The notes: generated by a model not told the origin, from the sequence alone. Positions 7,128 through 15,800 are shown, counted from the first letter of the stretch. The stretch is DNA of 20,066 nt from an uncultured Gammaproteobacteria bacterium (GCA_903870185.1 CAIQCE010000251.1:1-20066), one strand, 5' to 3'. A program made the numbers and translations.

Positions 7128-8384
7128 ATGTTGGATGAATCTATTTCTCATTATCGTGAAATCATAGAGAGTGCTGCTCGGCTAATGTCAGAGTATTTCC
7201 AAAAGCCTGTTAATTTTTCAAAAGTTATACAGCTGAGTGAGCCAGATAGGCGTAATGTTATTTTGAGGCTGATAATTGACCATCCTTTTTCAGAAATGCC
7301 TCGGGCTGTTATTTTAAAGAAAGCAGTTGCTGAAACTAATAAATTTGATTCGGCCCAAAATGAAACAGAGATGGAGCAGCTAAGTCGATTTTCTCGTGAT
7401 TGGGCGGGGATTGAGTTTTTAACTAAAATAGGAGGAGGTCATGCTCCTCATTTTTATGTGGGCAGCATGGAGCATAAATTTATTTTAATTGAGGATCTTG
7501 GGCTTTCACATCCTAGCTTAGTCGGACCTTTGACGCGTGTATCTTCAATTATTAATGTACAAGAAGCAGAGGACGCTTTGATTTCTTATGTGCGCCGGTT
7601 GGGTAAAATGCATGCTGATACATTCAGGAAGGCTGATCAATTCATTTCTATTTTAAATCGGATTAACCCGAAAGCCGATCCTCTGAATGCTATTCCAGAA
7701 CCAGAGATTGATGTTACTGCTATCTTTAAGCAGCTTAAACTTTTGACAGGATATGAATCAAAAGAATTACATCAGGAAATAGAAGATATTCTTGAATTCG
7801 CAAACTCACCTAGTGAATTTCATGTTTTACTGCATGGCGATATTTGCCCTGATAATGTTTATTACCAAGATGATGGAATTAGGCTGATCGATTTTGAATT
7901 TAGTTATTTTGGAAATGCATTGGTTGATGGAGTGTATTTGCGTATGCATATGCCAAGTTGCTGGTGTTCTAAAGCTATTCCGGAAGCTGTTCTCGATCGA
8001 ATGGAGGGTGCCTACAAAGGAGAGCTAATGAAAAAAATTCCAGAATCATTTGATGATGCTATTTATTCTAAGCACGCAGCCTATGCCTGTGCTTATTGGT
8101 TGCTGAGAACTTTGCGACAGTTGGATGAAATGGATTTGATTGCTCATGAGTGGATTTGCCCCAGCGGTCCCGTGGATTCAGATTCACAATGGCAACCAAA
8201 AGAAAACGCTTTTCGTCCAAGAATAATTTCAAGGGTAGAGGCCTTTCTTGTGTGTGCAAAAAAAGCAGGTTATTTTCCGATGTTATGTGAAGCCTCAACA
8301 CTATTACTGAAACACTTGATTGAAATATGGCCAGAAGCAAAACCTATTGACGTTTTCCCTGTATTTAAAGATTTTATGTCATAG
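7128..8384 (+). CDS. Second APH/choline-kinase-fold phosphotransferase
   Basis: A larger kinase-like protein (418 residues from the chosen start). AGGA at 7116-7119 is eight bases from the ATG at 7128 but overlaps the earlier ATG at 7119, so I prefer 7128. The N-lobe contains RAVILKKAV and the hinge FILIEDLG. The catalytic loop LHGDICPDNVYY lies near residues 235-246 and LIDFEFSYFGNALVDGVYLR about 254-273, giving the expected Asp-Asn-Asp set. The sequence is quite unlike the upstream kinase, so this is not a tandem duplicate. It is preceded by 135 bases without other genes and followed after 22 bases by the GNAT gene, suggesting co-transcription. The substrate is unknown; aminoglycoside resistance should not be assumed from the fold alone. 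Confidence 0.78.
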   Translation: MLDESISHYREIIESAARLMSEYFQKPVNFSKVIQLSEPDRRNVILRLIIDHPFSEMPRAVILKKAVAETNKFDSAQNETEMEQLSRFSRDWAGIEFLTKIGGGHAPHFYVGSMEHKFILIEDLGLSHPSLVGPLTRVSSIINVQEAEDALISYVRRLGKMHADTFRKADQFISILNRINPKADPLNAIPEPEIDVTAIFKQLKLLTGYESKELHQEIEDILEFANSPSEFHVLLHGDICPDNVYYQDDGIRLIDFEFSYFGNALVDGVYLRMHMPSCWCSKAIPEAVLDRMEGAYKGELMKKIPESFDDAIYSKHAAYACAYWLLRTLRQLDEMDLIAHEWICPSGPVDSDSQWQPKENAFRPRIISRVEAFLVCAKKAGYFPMLCEASTLLLKHLIEIWPEAKPIDVFPVFKDFMS

Positions 8385-8406
8385 TCAAACATTCGGAATA
8401 AACACC

Positions 8407-8985
8407 ATGAAAGTTTTAGAAACTAAGCGCATGATTTTACGCGAATGGAAAGATGAAGATATAGTTTCTTTTGCTGCTATGAATCAAGATCCCAAGGTGA
8501 TGGAATTTTTTCCATCAATTTTAAATTATGAGGAGTCCGTTAATATAGTAAGCCGAGCTCGCTTACAATTTAAGGAGGAAGGGTTTTGTTTGTTTGCAGT
8601 GGAGATTAAGGCTTCTGGTGAATTTATCGGCTTTGTAGGGCTTTCAGTCCCTAGGTTCAATGCACATTTTACGCCTTGTGTAGAGATTGGTTGGCGAATA
8701 GCCTCCCAATATTGGGGTCAAGGTTATGCGACGGAAGCCGCAAAAGAAGTGCTTCATGCGGCTTTTAAAAAATATAATCTAAAAGAAGTCGTTTCTTTTA
8801 CATCTCTTCTCAATAGGCGCTCTATTCGAATTATGGAGAAAATTGGTTTACAACATGATCCAAAGGATGATTTTGATCACCCTAGTTTACCAATAGATCA
8901 TCCTCTAAGAAGGCATGTTTTATTTCGGCTAAACAAAGAGTGGTTTGATGTAGAAAAAATATTGAAGGAACATGAAAGCCAATGA
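8407..8985 (+). CDS. GNAT N-acetyltransferase, RimJ/RimL-like
   Basis: A 192-residue acetyl-CoA-dependent transferase. The family opening LETKRMILREWKDEDI is at the N-terminus, EIGWRIASQYWGQGYATEAA holds the Q-x-x-G-x-G/A pyrophosphate loop, and VVSFTSLLNRRSIRIMEKIG is the usual motif B helix, where the Asn and Arg residues and EKIG are conserved. This subgroup acetylates protein N-termini (RimJ/L) or small amines and antibiotics; the target is not evident. A longer in-frame start at 8320 would lie inside the preceding kinase gene and adds residues unrelated to the family, so 8407 is preferred. It sits 22 bases after the kinase gene and 44 before the AraC regulator, so an operon is likely. 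Confidence 0.88.
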   Translation: MKVLETKRMILREWKDEDIVSFAAMNQDPKVMEFFPSILNYEESVNIVSRARLQFKEEGFCLFAVEIKASGEFIGFVGLSVPRFNAHFTPCVEIGWRIASQYWGQGYATEAAKEVLHAAFKKYNLKEVVSFTSLLNRRSIRIMEKIGLQHDPKDDFDHPSLPIDHPLRRHVLFRLNKEWFDVEKILKEHESQ

Positions 8986-9029
8986 AATTGATAAAACGTT
9001 AGTCATTCATTAATGCAAAAGAATCCTAT

Positions 9030-9893
9030 ATGAAAAAAGAAGAATATTATTACCGATTAGAAAAGGCGATTGATTTTGTGGAGGCTAATCTTGATAAAAA
9101 ATTTTCACTAGCCGCTGTTTCAAAAAATGCTTTTAGTTCGTTGTCGCATTTTCATCGCATTTTTTACTTCATGACGGGTCTTACGATAAAAGAGTATATT
9201 AGGCGTCGACGTTTGTCGAATGCTGCCATCCAACTTATTACAACCAAAAGAACCGTTCTTGATATTGCTCTTGAGGCTCAATTTGAAAGCCCTGAAAGTT
9301 TTAATAAATCATTTAAGAAGTTGTTTAATATATCCCCTCAAGAGTTTCGAAATAATAAGTCGGAATTTCAAGTGATGAGAAGGATTATTTTAAAGCGAAG
9401 TGAAGAATTAAATCAACCAGACAATATAATGCTGACTTTTGTTTATCTTCCGAAACAAATCGTTATAGGGGTCAAAACCAGAACGACATTAGAAAATAGT
9501 CAGCAAGCAATAGACATTCCTCTTTTTTTTGAAAAAACCATGAAAGCTAATCTTCTAGCTAATATTCCCAACATCATAGATCAGCAGAAAATTTTGGGGG
9601 TTTATTCTGATATGAGTGATGATGAAGAGTTTGATTACACAACTGGGCTGTTAGTTGATCAGATGTCAATGCCAGAGGGTGAGGTATATTCCAGGCATGT
9701 GTTGCCAGCAGGAGAATATGCTTGTTTTTCTGCTCAAGGAGATGTAAGTGCTTTAGAAGCCGCATGGCGGTATATATATGGGGACTGGATGCCCAATTCA
9801 GGTCGTTCACGACAAAAAGGCTTCGATTTTGAAGTTTATTATCCAGAAAAAACAGATATTTATATTCCAATGAATGCATCTCAACTAAAATGA
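9030..9893 (+). CDS. AraC-family regulator with GyrI-like effector domain
   Basis: The N-terminal ~110 residues form the AraC double helix-turn-helix: KKFSLAAVSKNAFSSLSHFH for the first unit and TVLDIALEAQFESPESFNKS for the second, closing with the family FNISPQEFR. From about 125 to the end lies a GyrI-like small-molecule-binding domain (IVIGVKTRTT, then VYSDMSDDEEFDYTTGLLVD, VLPAGEYACFSAQG and the terminal FEVYYPEKTDIYIPM). This HTH-first arrangement is that of Rob/SoxS-type regulators with a sensor tail, which bind drugs or metabolites and switch nearby efflux or detoxification genes. The adjoining free GyrI-like gene shares the sensor fold and is probably its target or partner. Start codon at 9030; no strong ribosome site. 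Confidence 0.88.
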   Translation: MKKEEYYYRLEKAIDFVEANLDKKFSLAAVSKNAFSSLSHFHRIFYFMTGLTIKEYIRRRRLSNAAIQLITTKRTVLDIALEAQFESPESFNKSFKKLFNISPQEFRNNKSEFQVMRRIILKRSEELNQPDNIMLTFVYLPKQIVIGVKTRTTLENSQQAIDIPLFFEKTMKANLLANIPNIIDQQKILGVYSDMSDDEEFDYTTGLLVDQMSMPEGEVYSRHVLPAGEYACFSAQGDVSALEAAWRYIYGDWMPNSGRSRQKGFDFEVYYPEKTDIYIPMNASQLK

Positions 9894-9962
9894 TACAAAA
9901 TGTCAGGACAAACTCTGCCCTACTCATTATGATTTTCTTTATTTTAAATTGGAGATGAGATT

Positions 9963-10406
9963 ATGAAAGAAATAACTAATACTGTAAAAGTTGTAGGTGT
10001 GAGTACAATTACTTCTAATGAAGCTGCATTCAAGCAGAATACAATTGGAAAGCTCTGGGGTGAATTTTTAAATGCTTCTATTGAAGAAAAAATAGCTGAT
10101 ATTTCATCTTCCAGTATTTTTGCAGTCTATTCTGATTATGAAGATGGTTATGCAGGCAAATACAGGATCACAATTGGCTACGCAGTTAATCATATCAATA
10201 AAGTTCCAGATGGATTAATGATGGCTAATATTCCTGTAGGCAAATACAAAATCTTTAAATCCAAAAGCAATGCGCCGAAAGATATAGTAGATGCCTGGGA
10301 AATGATCTGGAAATTAGACCCTAATATATTTCAGCCTAATTTTGTAACTACTTTTGAAGAATACAAAGATAATAATGAAGTAATTATTCATATTGGGTAT
10401 GAATGA
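9963..10406 (+). CDS. Free-standing GyrI-like small-molecule-binding protein
   Basis: A 147-residue protein of the GyrI-like/AraC effector-binding fold: VKVVGVSTIT at the start, IFAVYSDYEDGYAGKYRITIGYAV in the middle, MMANIPVGKYKIFKSK and a terminal VIIHIGYE. GGAG lies about eight bases before the ATG. In this family such proteins bind drug-like ligands or, as with SbmC/GyrI, protect targets against toxins. It follows an AraC regulator carrying the same kind of domain by 69 bases, on the same strand. It ends close to, and convergent with, the monooxygenase gene (14 bases apart). The ligand is unknown. Confidence 0.8.
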   Translation: MKEITNTVKVVGVSTITSNEAAFKQNTIGKLWGEFLNASIEEKIADISSSSIFAVYSDYEDGYAGKYRITIGYAVNHINKVPDGLMMANIPVGKYKIFKSKSNAPKDIVDAWEMIWKLDPNIFQPNFVTTFEEYKDNNEVIIHIGYE

Positions 10407-10420
10407 GAGGGTGTCTGTAT

Positions 10421-10744
10421 TTAGGCGCTAAACAAACGAACACAAAGATCTTCAACAAGGCCTGTATCTTTGGATTCAACGTATTGTTGGAGGAAATCTT
10501 TAACATGTTTTTCACCGCAGTGAGCTTCAAATGAAGGGATATCAGTAAATTCTTCAATGAGTACAATTTTATATTGAGAGGTTCCTGGGGCGTAAGGATG
10601 CGATACTGGCTGAGTCACATGGTATCTTAAGCAGCCGTCTTCTTTTAGACATTCCTCGGCCAACTTATTTAGTATGTTAAGTAATTTTTGTTCCTGATTT
10701 TTTCGAGGTAAAAATTCCGCGATAATATGTATGTTTTTCGACAT
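10421..10744 (-). CDS. ABM-domain (YgiN-like) quinol/antibiotic monooxygenase
   Basis: A 107-residue ferredoxin-like alpha-beta-barrel protein of the antibiotic biosynthesis monooxygenase family. It begins NIHIIAEFLPRKNQEQKLL, has EECLKEDGCLRYHVTQP at 30-46, KIVLIEEFTDIPSFEAHCGEKHVKDFL in the second half (about 59-85), and ends after another strand. Members form dimers and oxidise quinols or polyketides, or degrade haem (IsdG-like); the residues seen do not settle which. AAGGA lies upstream of the ATG. It is separated from the upstream MerR gene by a REP palindrome and could be one of that regulator's targets. Confidence 0.82.
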   Translation of the reverse strand: MSKNIHIIAEFLPRKNQEQKLLNILNKLAEECLKEDGCLRYHVTQPVSHPYAPGTSQYKIVLIEEFTDIPSFEAHCGEKHVKDFLQQYVESKDTGLVEDLCVRLFSA

Positions 10745-10804
10745 AAAATAGCATCCTTATTTAATAATAACTAATATTGAAATTAAATAAGGAGAAGTAT
10801 CTGA

Positions 10805-10837
10805 GGATATGTGAAAGTTGTCAACTTATACATATCC
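10805..10837. repeat. REP-like palindrome copy 3, diverged but still symmetric
   Basis: Outer arms GGATATG (10805-10811) and CATATCC (10831-10837) enclose AAGTTG-T-CAACTT around a central T at 10821. Only one pair mismatches and one is a G-T. Relative to copy 4 the outer arms differ at two positions on each side, and the changes are matched so that pairing is kept. It lies between the monooxygenase and MerR genes. Confidence 0.75.
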
Positions 10838-10853
10838 CCTATACTTTTTAACT

Positions 10854-11612
10854 TTAAGATAGATTGTTTTTAGAAAATATTTTCATCGCCTCAGCCAGAT
10901 ATTCTAATAATTTAGGATGGAGATCATCATAAAATTTTACAAAATCAGGATGGGAGCCATAAAATTCACTTAGCCCAATATAAGTTTCTTTGGTCGGAGT
11001 CCAGAAATGCGTTGTCATCTGGTAGTGCTTTTTAATCAACTGTTGCACTTCAGGTGAGGACGGGGCAATCAGATTGTTTATTGCTGATACTAATTCAGCA
11101 TGAATTTCATCCGCTTCTCGTTTGTTTTCGATCCATTGTTCTTTCTTCCAATTTTTGACTTTATCATTACATTGTTTGATAGCACCCTGATCGACACCGC
11201 TATCAATGAGAAAGTTTTCGTAATCCTTTTGCTTTTCATCATTAAATCCATGGAATATTTCTTCAAGTTTCATATTTTCTTCACCTCTTAAATGTGCAAT
11301 AGTTTTGTTAAGGGTCTCAACCAATTGTTTAGTTTGATTGAGGTTATTTTTAAGGATTATTTTGTGCGATTCTAAAGTTTCGATTTTATCGAAATCGGTG
11401 CTTGAAATAATCCTCTGGATGTCGCTCAACTGAAACCCAAGTTCACGGAAAAATAAAATTTGCTGTAGCATCAAAAGCTGAGCTTCTCCGTAATAACGGT
11501 AATTATTTTCACCGTAATGCGAAGGCTTCAGTAACCCTATCTCATCATAGAAATGAAGAGTTCGGATACTGACGCCTGATAGCTTTGCTAATTTATTGAC
11601 TGTATAGGTCAT
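10854..11612 (-). CDS. MerR-family regulator with TipAS antibiotic-recognition domain
   Basis: Residues 1-70 are a MerR winged helix: YTVNKLAKLSGVSIRTLHFY, then DEIGLLKPSHYGENNYRYYG and LGFQLSDIQRII. A dimerising helix follows (ESHKIILKNNLNQTKQLVETLNK, about 77-100), then from about 120 a TipAS domain (FIDSGVDQGAIKQCND-like region, WIENKREADEIHAEL, and YGSHPDFVKFYDDLHPKLLEYL). TipAS proteins bind bulky peptide antibiotics and then activate drug-response genes. I chose the second Met (11612), giving MTYTVNKLAK, because GGAG stands six bases before it and the family normally starts here; the Met at 11624 has no ribosome site. A MerR-type operator lies upstream, pointing to autoregulation. Confidence 0.88.
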   Translation of the reverse strand: MTYTVNKLAKLSGVSIRTLHFYDEIGLLKPSHYGENNYRYYGEAQLLMLQQILFFRELGFQLSDIQRIISSTDFDKIETLESHKIILKNNLNQTKQLVETLNKTIAHLRGEENMKLEEIFHGFNDEKQKDYENFLIDSGVDQGAIKQCNDKVKNWKKEQWIENKREADEIHAELVSAINNLIAPSSPEVQQLIKKHYQMTTHFWTPTKETYIGLSEFYGSHPDFVKFYDDLHPKLLEYLAEAMKIFSKNNLS

Positions 11613-11638
11613 GGGCTTCTCCATTGAACGACTATTGC

Positions 11639-11670
11639 AACGTTAAGGTATTACGTAACGTTAAGGTCAA
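11639..11670 (-). promoter_or_regulatory. MerR/TipA-type promoter-operator
   Basis: On the minus strand TTGACC (11670 to 11665) serves as -35 and TAACGT (11645 to 11640) as a weak -10, separated by 19 bases, the long spacer typical of promoters that MerR proteins activate by twisting DNA. The spacer is filled by CCTTAACGTT, which occurs twice (plus-strand AACGTTAAGG at 11639-11648 and 11657-11666), around the palindrome TTACGTAA at 11651-11658. It is placed to control the TipAS regulator itself. Confidence 0.65.
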
Positions 11671-11681
11671 GAGTTTTTAAT

Positions 11682-11722
11682 ATAGGGGACGTACGTAAGT
11701 TGTCAACTTACTGACGTCCCTT
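11682..11722 (+). repeat. REP-like palindrome copy 4, the most complete copy
   Basis: Full structure: GGGACGT (11686-11692), two unpaired bases, GTAAGTTG (11695-11702), central T at 11703, CAACTTAC (11704-11711), two unpaired bases, ACGTCCC (11714-11720). It shares the head ATAGGGGACGTAC with the RAYT ends and lies between the divergent MerR gene and the next hypothetical gene. Confidence 0.9.
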
Positions 11723-11794
11723 CTACCCTCGCTTGAAAAACCAAGATCCTGGACTATACTTTCAATTCAATTGGTTAATCAGGAGGGGTTTGAA

Positions 11795-12184
11795 ATGACT
11801 ACATTAGATAATGCATTCATGGATAGTGAGCAAAGTAAGTTAAACCAGTTATTGAATAAATTAACCCCTCAGCAGTTATCCGCGATAGAGGCATGGTTAG
11901 TAAGGAATATACCCTCGAAAGATTCTAGTAATTCATTGAATATTAATATATTATCTAATCTTGAGTTAAGCAAATTGGCTGAGAAGATTGAGAAGATGCT
12001 CGAATTAAATGTAAATAGTAAAGTGCCAGCAGGCCCTAAGAGGGCTCATATCAAAACCTTTGCCCGGCCCGATATAATGGGCGAACACAAAGCGGCAGCC
12101 TTTGAGAAAAAGCTAAAAGAATTTATGGATGATTCTGCAGAAGAGCGAGAACGCTATGCAAGTCGGCGACCTTCTGGTCGGTAA
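11795..12184 (+). CDS. Small soluble hypothetical protein
   Basis: Not recognised. An excellent ribosome site (AGGAGGGG, 11781-11788) six bases upstream fixes the ATG at 11795; the frame could be extended to a TTG at 11771, which I reject. The 129-residue product has no signal peptide or membrane segment. It is mostly helical in character: KLNQLLNKLTPQQLSAIEAWL (about 17-37, shown here in positions) and LELSKLAEKIEKML (about 57-70) look amphipathic. The C-terminal third is highly charged (FEKKLKEFMDD, EERERYASRRPSGR). It stands upstream of the large ankyrin gene with 165 bases between. A chaperone or adaptor role for that protein is only a guess from position. Confidence 0.65.
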   Translation: MTTLDNAFMDSEQSKLNQLLNKLTPQQLSAIEAWLVRNIPSKDSSNSLNINILSNLELSKLAEKIEKMLELNVNSKVPAGPKRAHIKTFARPDIMGEHKAAAFEKKLKEFMDDSAEERERYASRRPSGR

Positions 12185-12349
12185 TTAGTGCCGAGATACT
12201 TAACTGTATGTTTTATAGAGGCTAATCCCATTTTTTCCAATTCCTTGATTAGGGGCGGACCCTAGCCCAGCCATTTTTTATCTAATTTCTTGATTCTAAG
12301 GTGAATTAGTCTCATTATCAGCACCCCAACTAATGCTGAATGAGAATCA
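12185..12349. other. Intergenic spacer with degenerate T-rich direct repeat
   Basis: No gene is seen. Two similar stretches, one near 12228-12252 (attttttccaattccttga) and one near 12271-12297 (attttttatctaatttcttg), form a degenerate direct repeat about 43 bases apart. A clear promoter or terminator was not identified. The ATG of the next frame has only a weak GAG-type ribosome site. Confidence 0.35.
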
Positions 12350-12808
12350 ATGCGCCACACATATTTAACCGATGAAGATGGAAGAGAGTACCGACTTGCA
12401 GGGGGAGGTGCTGGTGGGCAACATAAAGTATATCGCGAGGATGATGAAGCTTCACTCCTTCGAGAATTAGAAGAGCTAGCTATAAGCGGTGGAGATCGTC
12501 AAACCTCAGCAGCAAGTTGGGTCTCTTCTATGGGTGCGTCTGCCGCTGATTCGAGCGGTGCTACATTAAGTCGTCCTTCTCCTTCAGGTCAAGCGGGAAG
12601 TGATTCGAGTAGTCCTGTATTAACTAGCCCTCTTCCATCAGCTGCGGTAACTAGTGATATGAGTGGACGCCAGAGGGGTTTTCAGTTGCAGGCCCAAGAA
12701 CGACTATTACGGCCAATTTTAGAGGGTGGGCCGAATTATTCCCCTATCAGCTTTCACAAAAAAGGGGTTCAGTGCCCCCTGATCCAGCAGGAGATTTTAA
12801 TTACGTAG
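12350..12808 (+). CDS. Disordered N-terminal segment of the ankyrin effector-like protein, out of frame
   Basis: This frame begins MRHTYLTDEDGREYRLAGGG and continues with an acidic helix (DDEASLLRELEELAISGG) and a long Ser/Ala/Pro/Gly-rich stretch, ending ILEGGPNYSPISFHKKG before leaving character. The low-complexity style matches the C-terminal tail of the downstream giant protein. At A6G4 (12758-12767) a single -1 shift, or one extra base, joins it to the next frame to give a continuous linker (SFHKKGG-SVPPDPAGDFN) and a total of 1459 residues. I therefore regard it as the N-terminus of that gene rather than a separate 152-residue protein. The alternative, two coupled genes, is not excluded because AGGGG lies four bases before the downstream GTG. 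Confidence 0.6.
   Translation: MRHTYLTDEDGREYRLAGGGAGGQHKVYREDDEASLLRELEELAISGGDRQTSAASWVSSMGASAADSSGATLSRPSPSGQAGSDSSSPVLTSPLPSAAVTSDMSGRQRGFQLQAQERLLRPILEGGPNYSPISFHKKGVQCPLIQQEILIT
12758..12767 (+). other. A6G4 frameshift point
   Basis: CAC AAA AAA GGG GTT in the upstream frame. A slip of -1 on the A or G run, or one additional base, enters the 1318-codon downstream frame with no stop in between. The same run acts as an SD-like AGGGG four bases before the GTG at 12772. Both explanations fit the sequence. Confidence 0.55.
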
Positions 12809-15800
12809 ATCCCAGTTCATTTAAATCTAGGTTTACTGAAAACCCATCGTCTTCAGCTCCCTATCGTGTTGTCGTTAATATTCCCTTTTATGCAGGTTCG
12901 AGCACTTCAATTGCAGAGACAATTCGTGTTTTTGAAAATACAGGCTTTGGTCCTAATAGAGAGGAGTCCATACTAAAAGTTAGTACTTCAATGGCATTTG
13001 TTATAGGCGTGAATAAGATGGAGTCATTGGAGCCCACACTTAATACTCAAGTTCAGGAAAAATTAAGTGAGATATATGATGGGAGATCTGAGGTTCATCA
13101 GTTTGGATTTTATTGGCGCCCAAGATGGATAGATGCAGAAGGTAAAGAAGTGGATTTTGAAAAGGTCCGCTCCCTGTATTTAGAAATAAAAACGATGAAT
13201 CCGGGGATTGTCGATTATTTAAAGCGTCTAGAAAAAACAACCATCAATATGGTTCCCTATCGAGAAATACGAGAAGTATTAAAGCAGCATTATTTTACCA
13301 CTAATCTAGCTCGGATATTTCGTGCACAGGCACCAGCTCATCCAGTTTATTTGGGGTTATTTGATCCAGATATGAAATCTGCTTCACATGTCTTTGACAC
13401 TTATTCAAATTTAATTACAGATTATCAAGAGATGCATAAGGCTCCTCCTCATGTGTTAACAACAGGGTATCGTATTCCAGATCTCGATGCACATGAAGCA
13501 GCTTCACCGCTTCATGCATTTGCAGTCGATCTTGATATGGCAGTGCGTAAGGCTACAGCAGCCTGTTCTTCAAGCGGAGTTTACTTTCCTGAGCCAAATA
13601 TTTTAGTTTTATTCATTGGGGATGAGATGCGAGAATCCTTTATGGAGGATTGTAGTCTTCGAGAACCAAAAGAATATACGAGCTCATATGAATGGCCAAT
13701 TTTCATGGGGGATCTTATTCGTAGAAGAAGAATCAATCCTAATGAGACATTTATTTTTGATACCTCGAATCCGATTCTTACGGCTATGCCAGAGAGGATG
13801 AAATATGTATGGGGGAAAAAAGAAGATGTGCTGAAAGTATTTCATGGTCAATTTAGTGGTAGAGGTCAAATTATTCGTTGGCGTATTTCAGATTTAAAGT
13901 ACTTGATTGAAACGGCTCAATCTCATGCTTTACCCGAAAAATGGGCAAGCCGATTATTACGAAGTTTCCCGGAAAGTGGGTGGACTAGAAATATTAAAAT
14001 AAAAGTTAAGGAAAGAGAGCGCCAGGTGCCTGCTCGTAAATTTTCTAAAGTGATAGAGTTGGCCTTGAAAGAATTTTTCGAAAGGCTAGATCCTCTTCAC
14101 ATGGCAGGGTCTATGGATGAGAAAGATAGCATGCCAAAGGTGAAGGGGTTTTCAAGGATATTGTCTGTATATTTTGAAGTTTTGCCTGTGTTTCTTCCTG
14201 ATGAATTGAGTGAAGAAAAAATTCAAAACCAAGGAATGAAGCTGGCATTGTCAGTAGAAAATGTGGCTCAAAATAGATTAGGCAGTATTGTGAGAATGTG
14301 GGGGTCTGAAGAGATACAGGCTTTTATAATTTTTGTTTTAGGAGGTGATTTTGGTACTCGATTTGTGCGAGCTGCATTTTCCTCGACTAAAGCATTGGCA
14401 CATCTTTATAGTGAAAAGTTAAATATGAGCTTTTCAAATTTAAGTCGTGGCATATTAGCTGGCTATTATGAAGCATGCTCAAATATCACTAAAGAGTCTT
14501 ATTTAGAAGATGTTAACTTTACGAAAACTCAAGAATCGATATTAGCATCGGATTATGATCCAGATAATATCACTTTTACAAAAGAGCAGTTACTGGAGAC
14601 AGGAAAATATAAGTTAAATGCTCTTCATGTTGCTGCTTTAGTGGGTGACTATAAATTAGTGCGTTATGCTTTAAAACACGTCGATCCATCAATTGAAGCA
14701 GAAGGCCATCTACTGCCACTTCATTTTGCTATTCTCTACTTAATGAGAAATGGAGTTTCAGAAACCAATGGAAATGATATTCCATTGGTTGCAGCGCTGG
14801 TATCTAATAAGACTCGTTTTGTTAAAACAGATCAAGGTTTAACCGCAATGGGTTTGGCTCTGATGTATTTAGAAAATGCAGGCTCTGTTGTTAAGCAGTG
14901 CATGATAGGTTGGATGGATGAAGATGATTCAGGAGTTGATAAAGATAGAGTGCCTGAATTCGTCATAGGTCAAATTGAAACAATGGCCAGACTTGCCAGC
15001 TTAAATGAGCGACAAACTCCCTTGCTAGCGATTATGAATAAATCGGTTTGGAATGATAGAGCTAATTTTGCTCCTCGAACACTTATTGAATGTGCCCGAC
15101 ATGGTTTTTCATTTTTGGATAAAGGCGTAGTTGAAAATCGCATTCTTGTAAGAATGGAAGGTGATAAAGAAATTACTAACTTAGAAGAAGTGGAAACCAC
15201 TCCTTTAGCAGAGTCAATTCGAAAAGATAATTTAGCAACTTTTTATGAAATTATGGAGGCTCTTTTAGAAAATAGAATAGCTGTTCCTCATGACCTCACT
15301 GATCGAGATCAGCGATCTCTAGCTATTTCAGCCGTAGTTAATACTTCAACTCCAGTATTATTTTTGGCTGGCTTAAAAAAATTAGGTATTCCGATTGCTG
15401 TTAGAGATCTTGTGGATGATAGCCCAATTTTAAATGAAACTATTTTCCCAATTTCAGCTCGTCGTTTTGATGGAAATGCACGTGATAAAAGGCGATATCA
15501 TCAAAAACCTTCTGACTATGCTCGCATTTTATCAGAGCGAGCTTTTGATCCAGGACCTATCCAAAAATTACTTGCGCTTGAATTTTTACTGAAAGAACCC
15601 GGTATTGAAATAAATGCACCTGACAGAATGGGGAATCGACCGCTGGATGTAGTGATAGGAGCTGGTTATCCGCTCATGGCTTGGTTTTTGATACGGGCAG
15701 GCGCCACTATTGGTCATTTGAATCCAGTGTTATTAGATGAATTGTTTTCGGGATTGCAGGTTGTATATATTTTTAAGGAAATTGATAAAGCATCTTTTTC

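Noticed and set aside
8068..8340. Minus-strand open frame inside the second kinase gene
   Set aside because: It lies antisense to a gene with clear kinase motifs, has no family features and no ribosome site. The same applies to the other antisense frames at 475-786, 9574-9927, 13040-13240, 15733-16020 and 16451-16696.
5985..8384. Tandem duplication of one kinase gene
   Set aside because: The two APH-fold proteins share only superfamily motifs and differ in length and surroundings. They are distant relatives, not a recent duplicate.
8320..8406. Upstream start for the GNAT gene
   Set aside because: The extra residues overlap the kinase coding end and do not resemble the family N-terminus. The Met at 8407 gives the canonical opening.
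11682..11722. REP palindromes as intrinsic transcription terminators
   Set aside because: The hairpin is not followed by a T run in either direction, so rho-independent termination is not supported.
11771..11794. TTG start for the small hypothetical protein
   Set aside because: The AGGAGGGG ribosome site lies downstream of it and is ideally spaced for the ATG at 11795.
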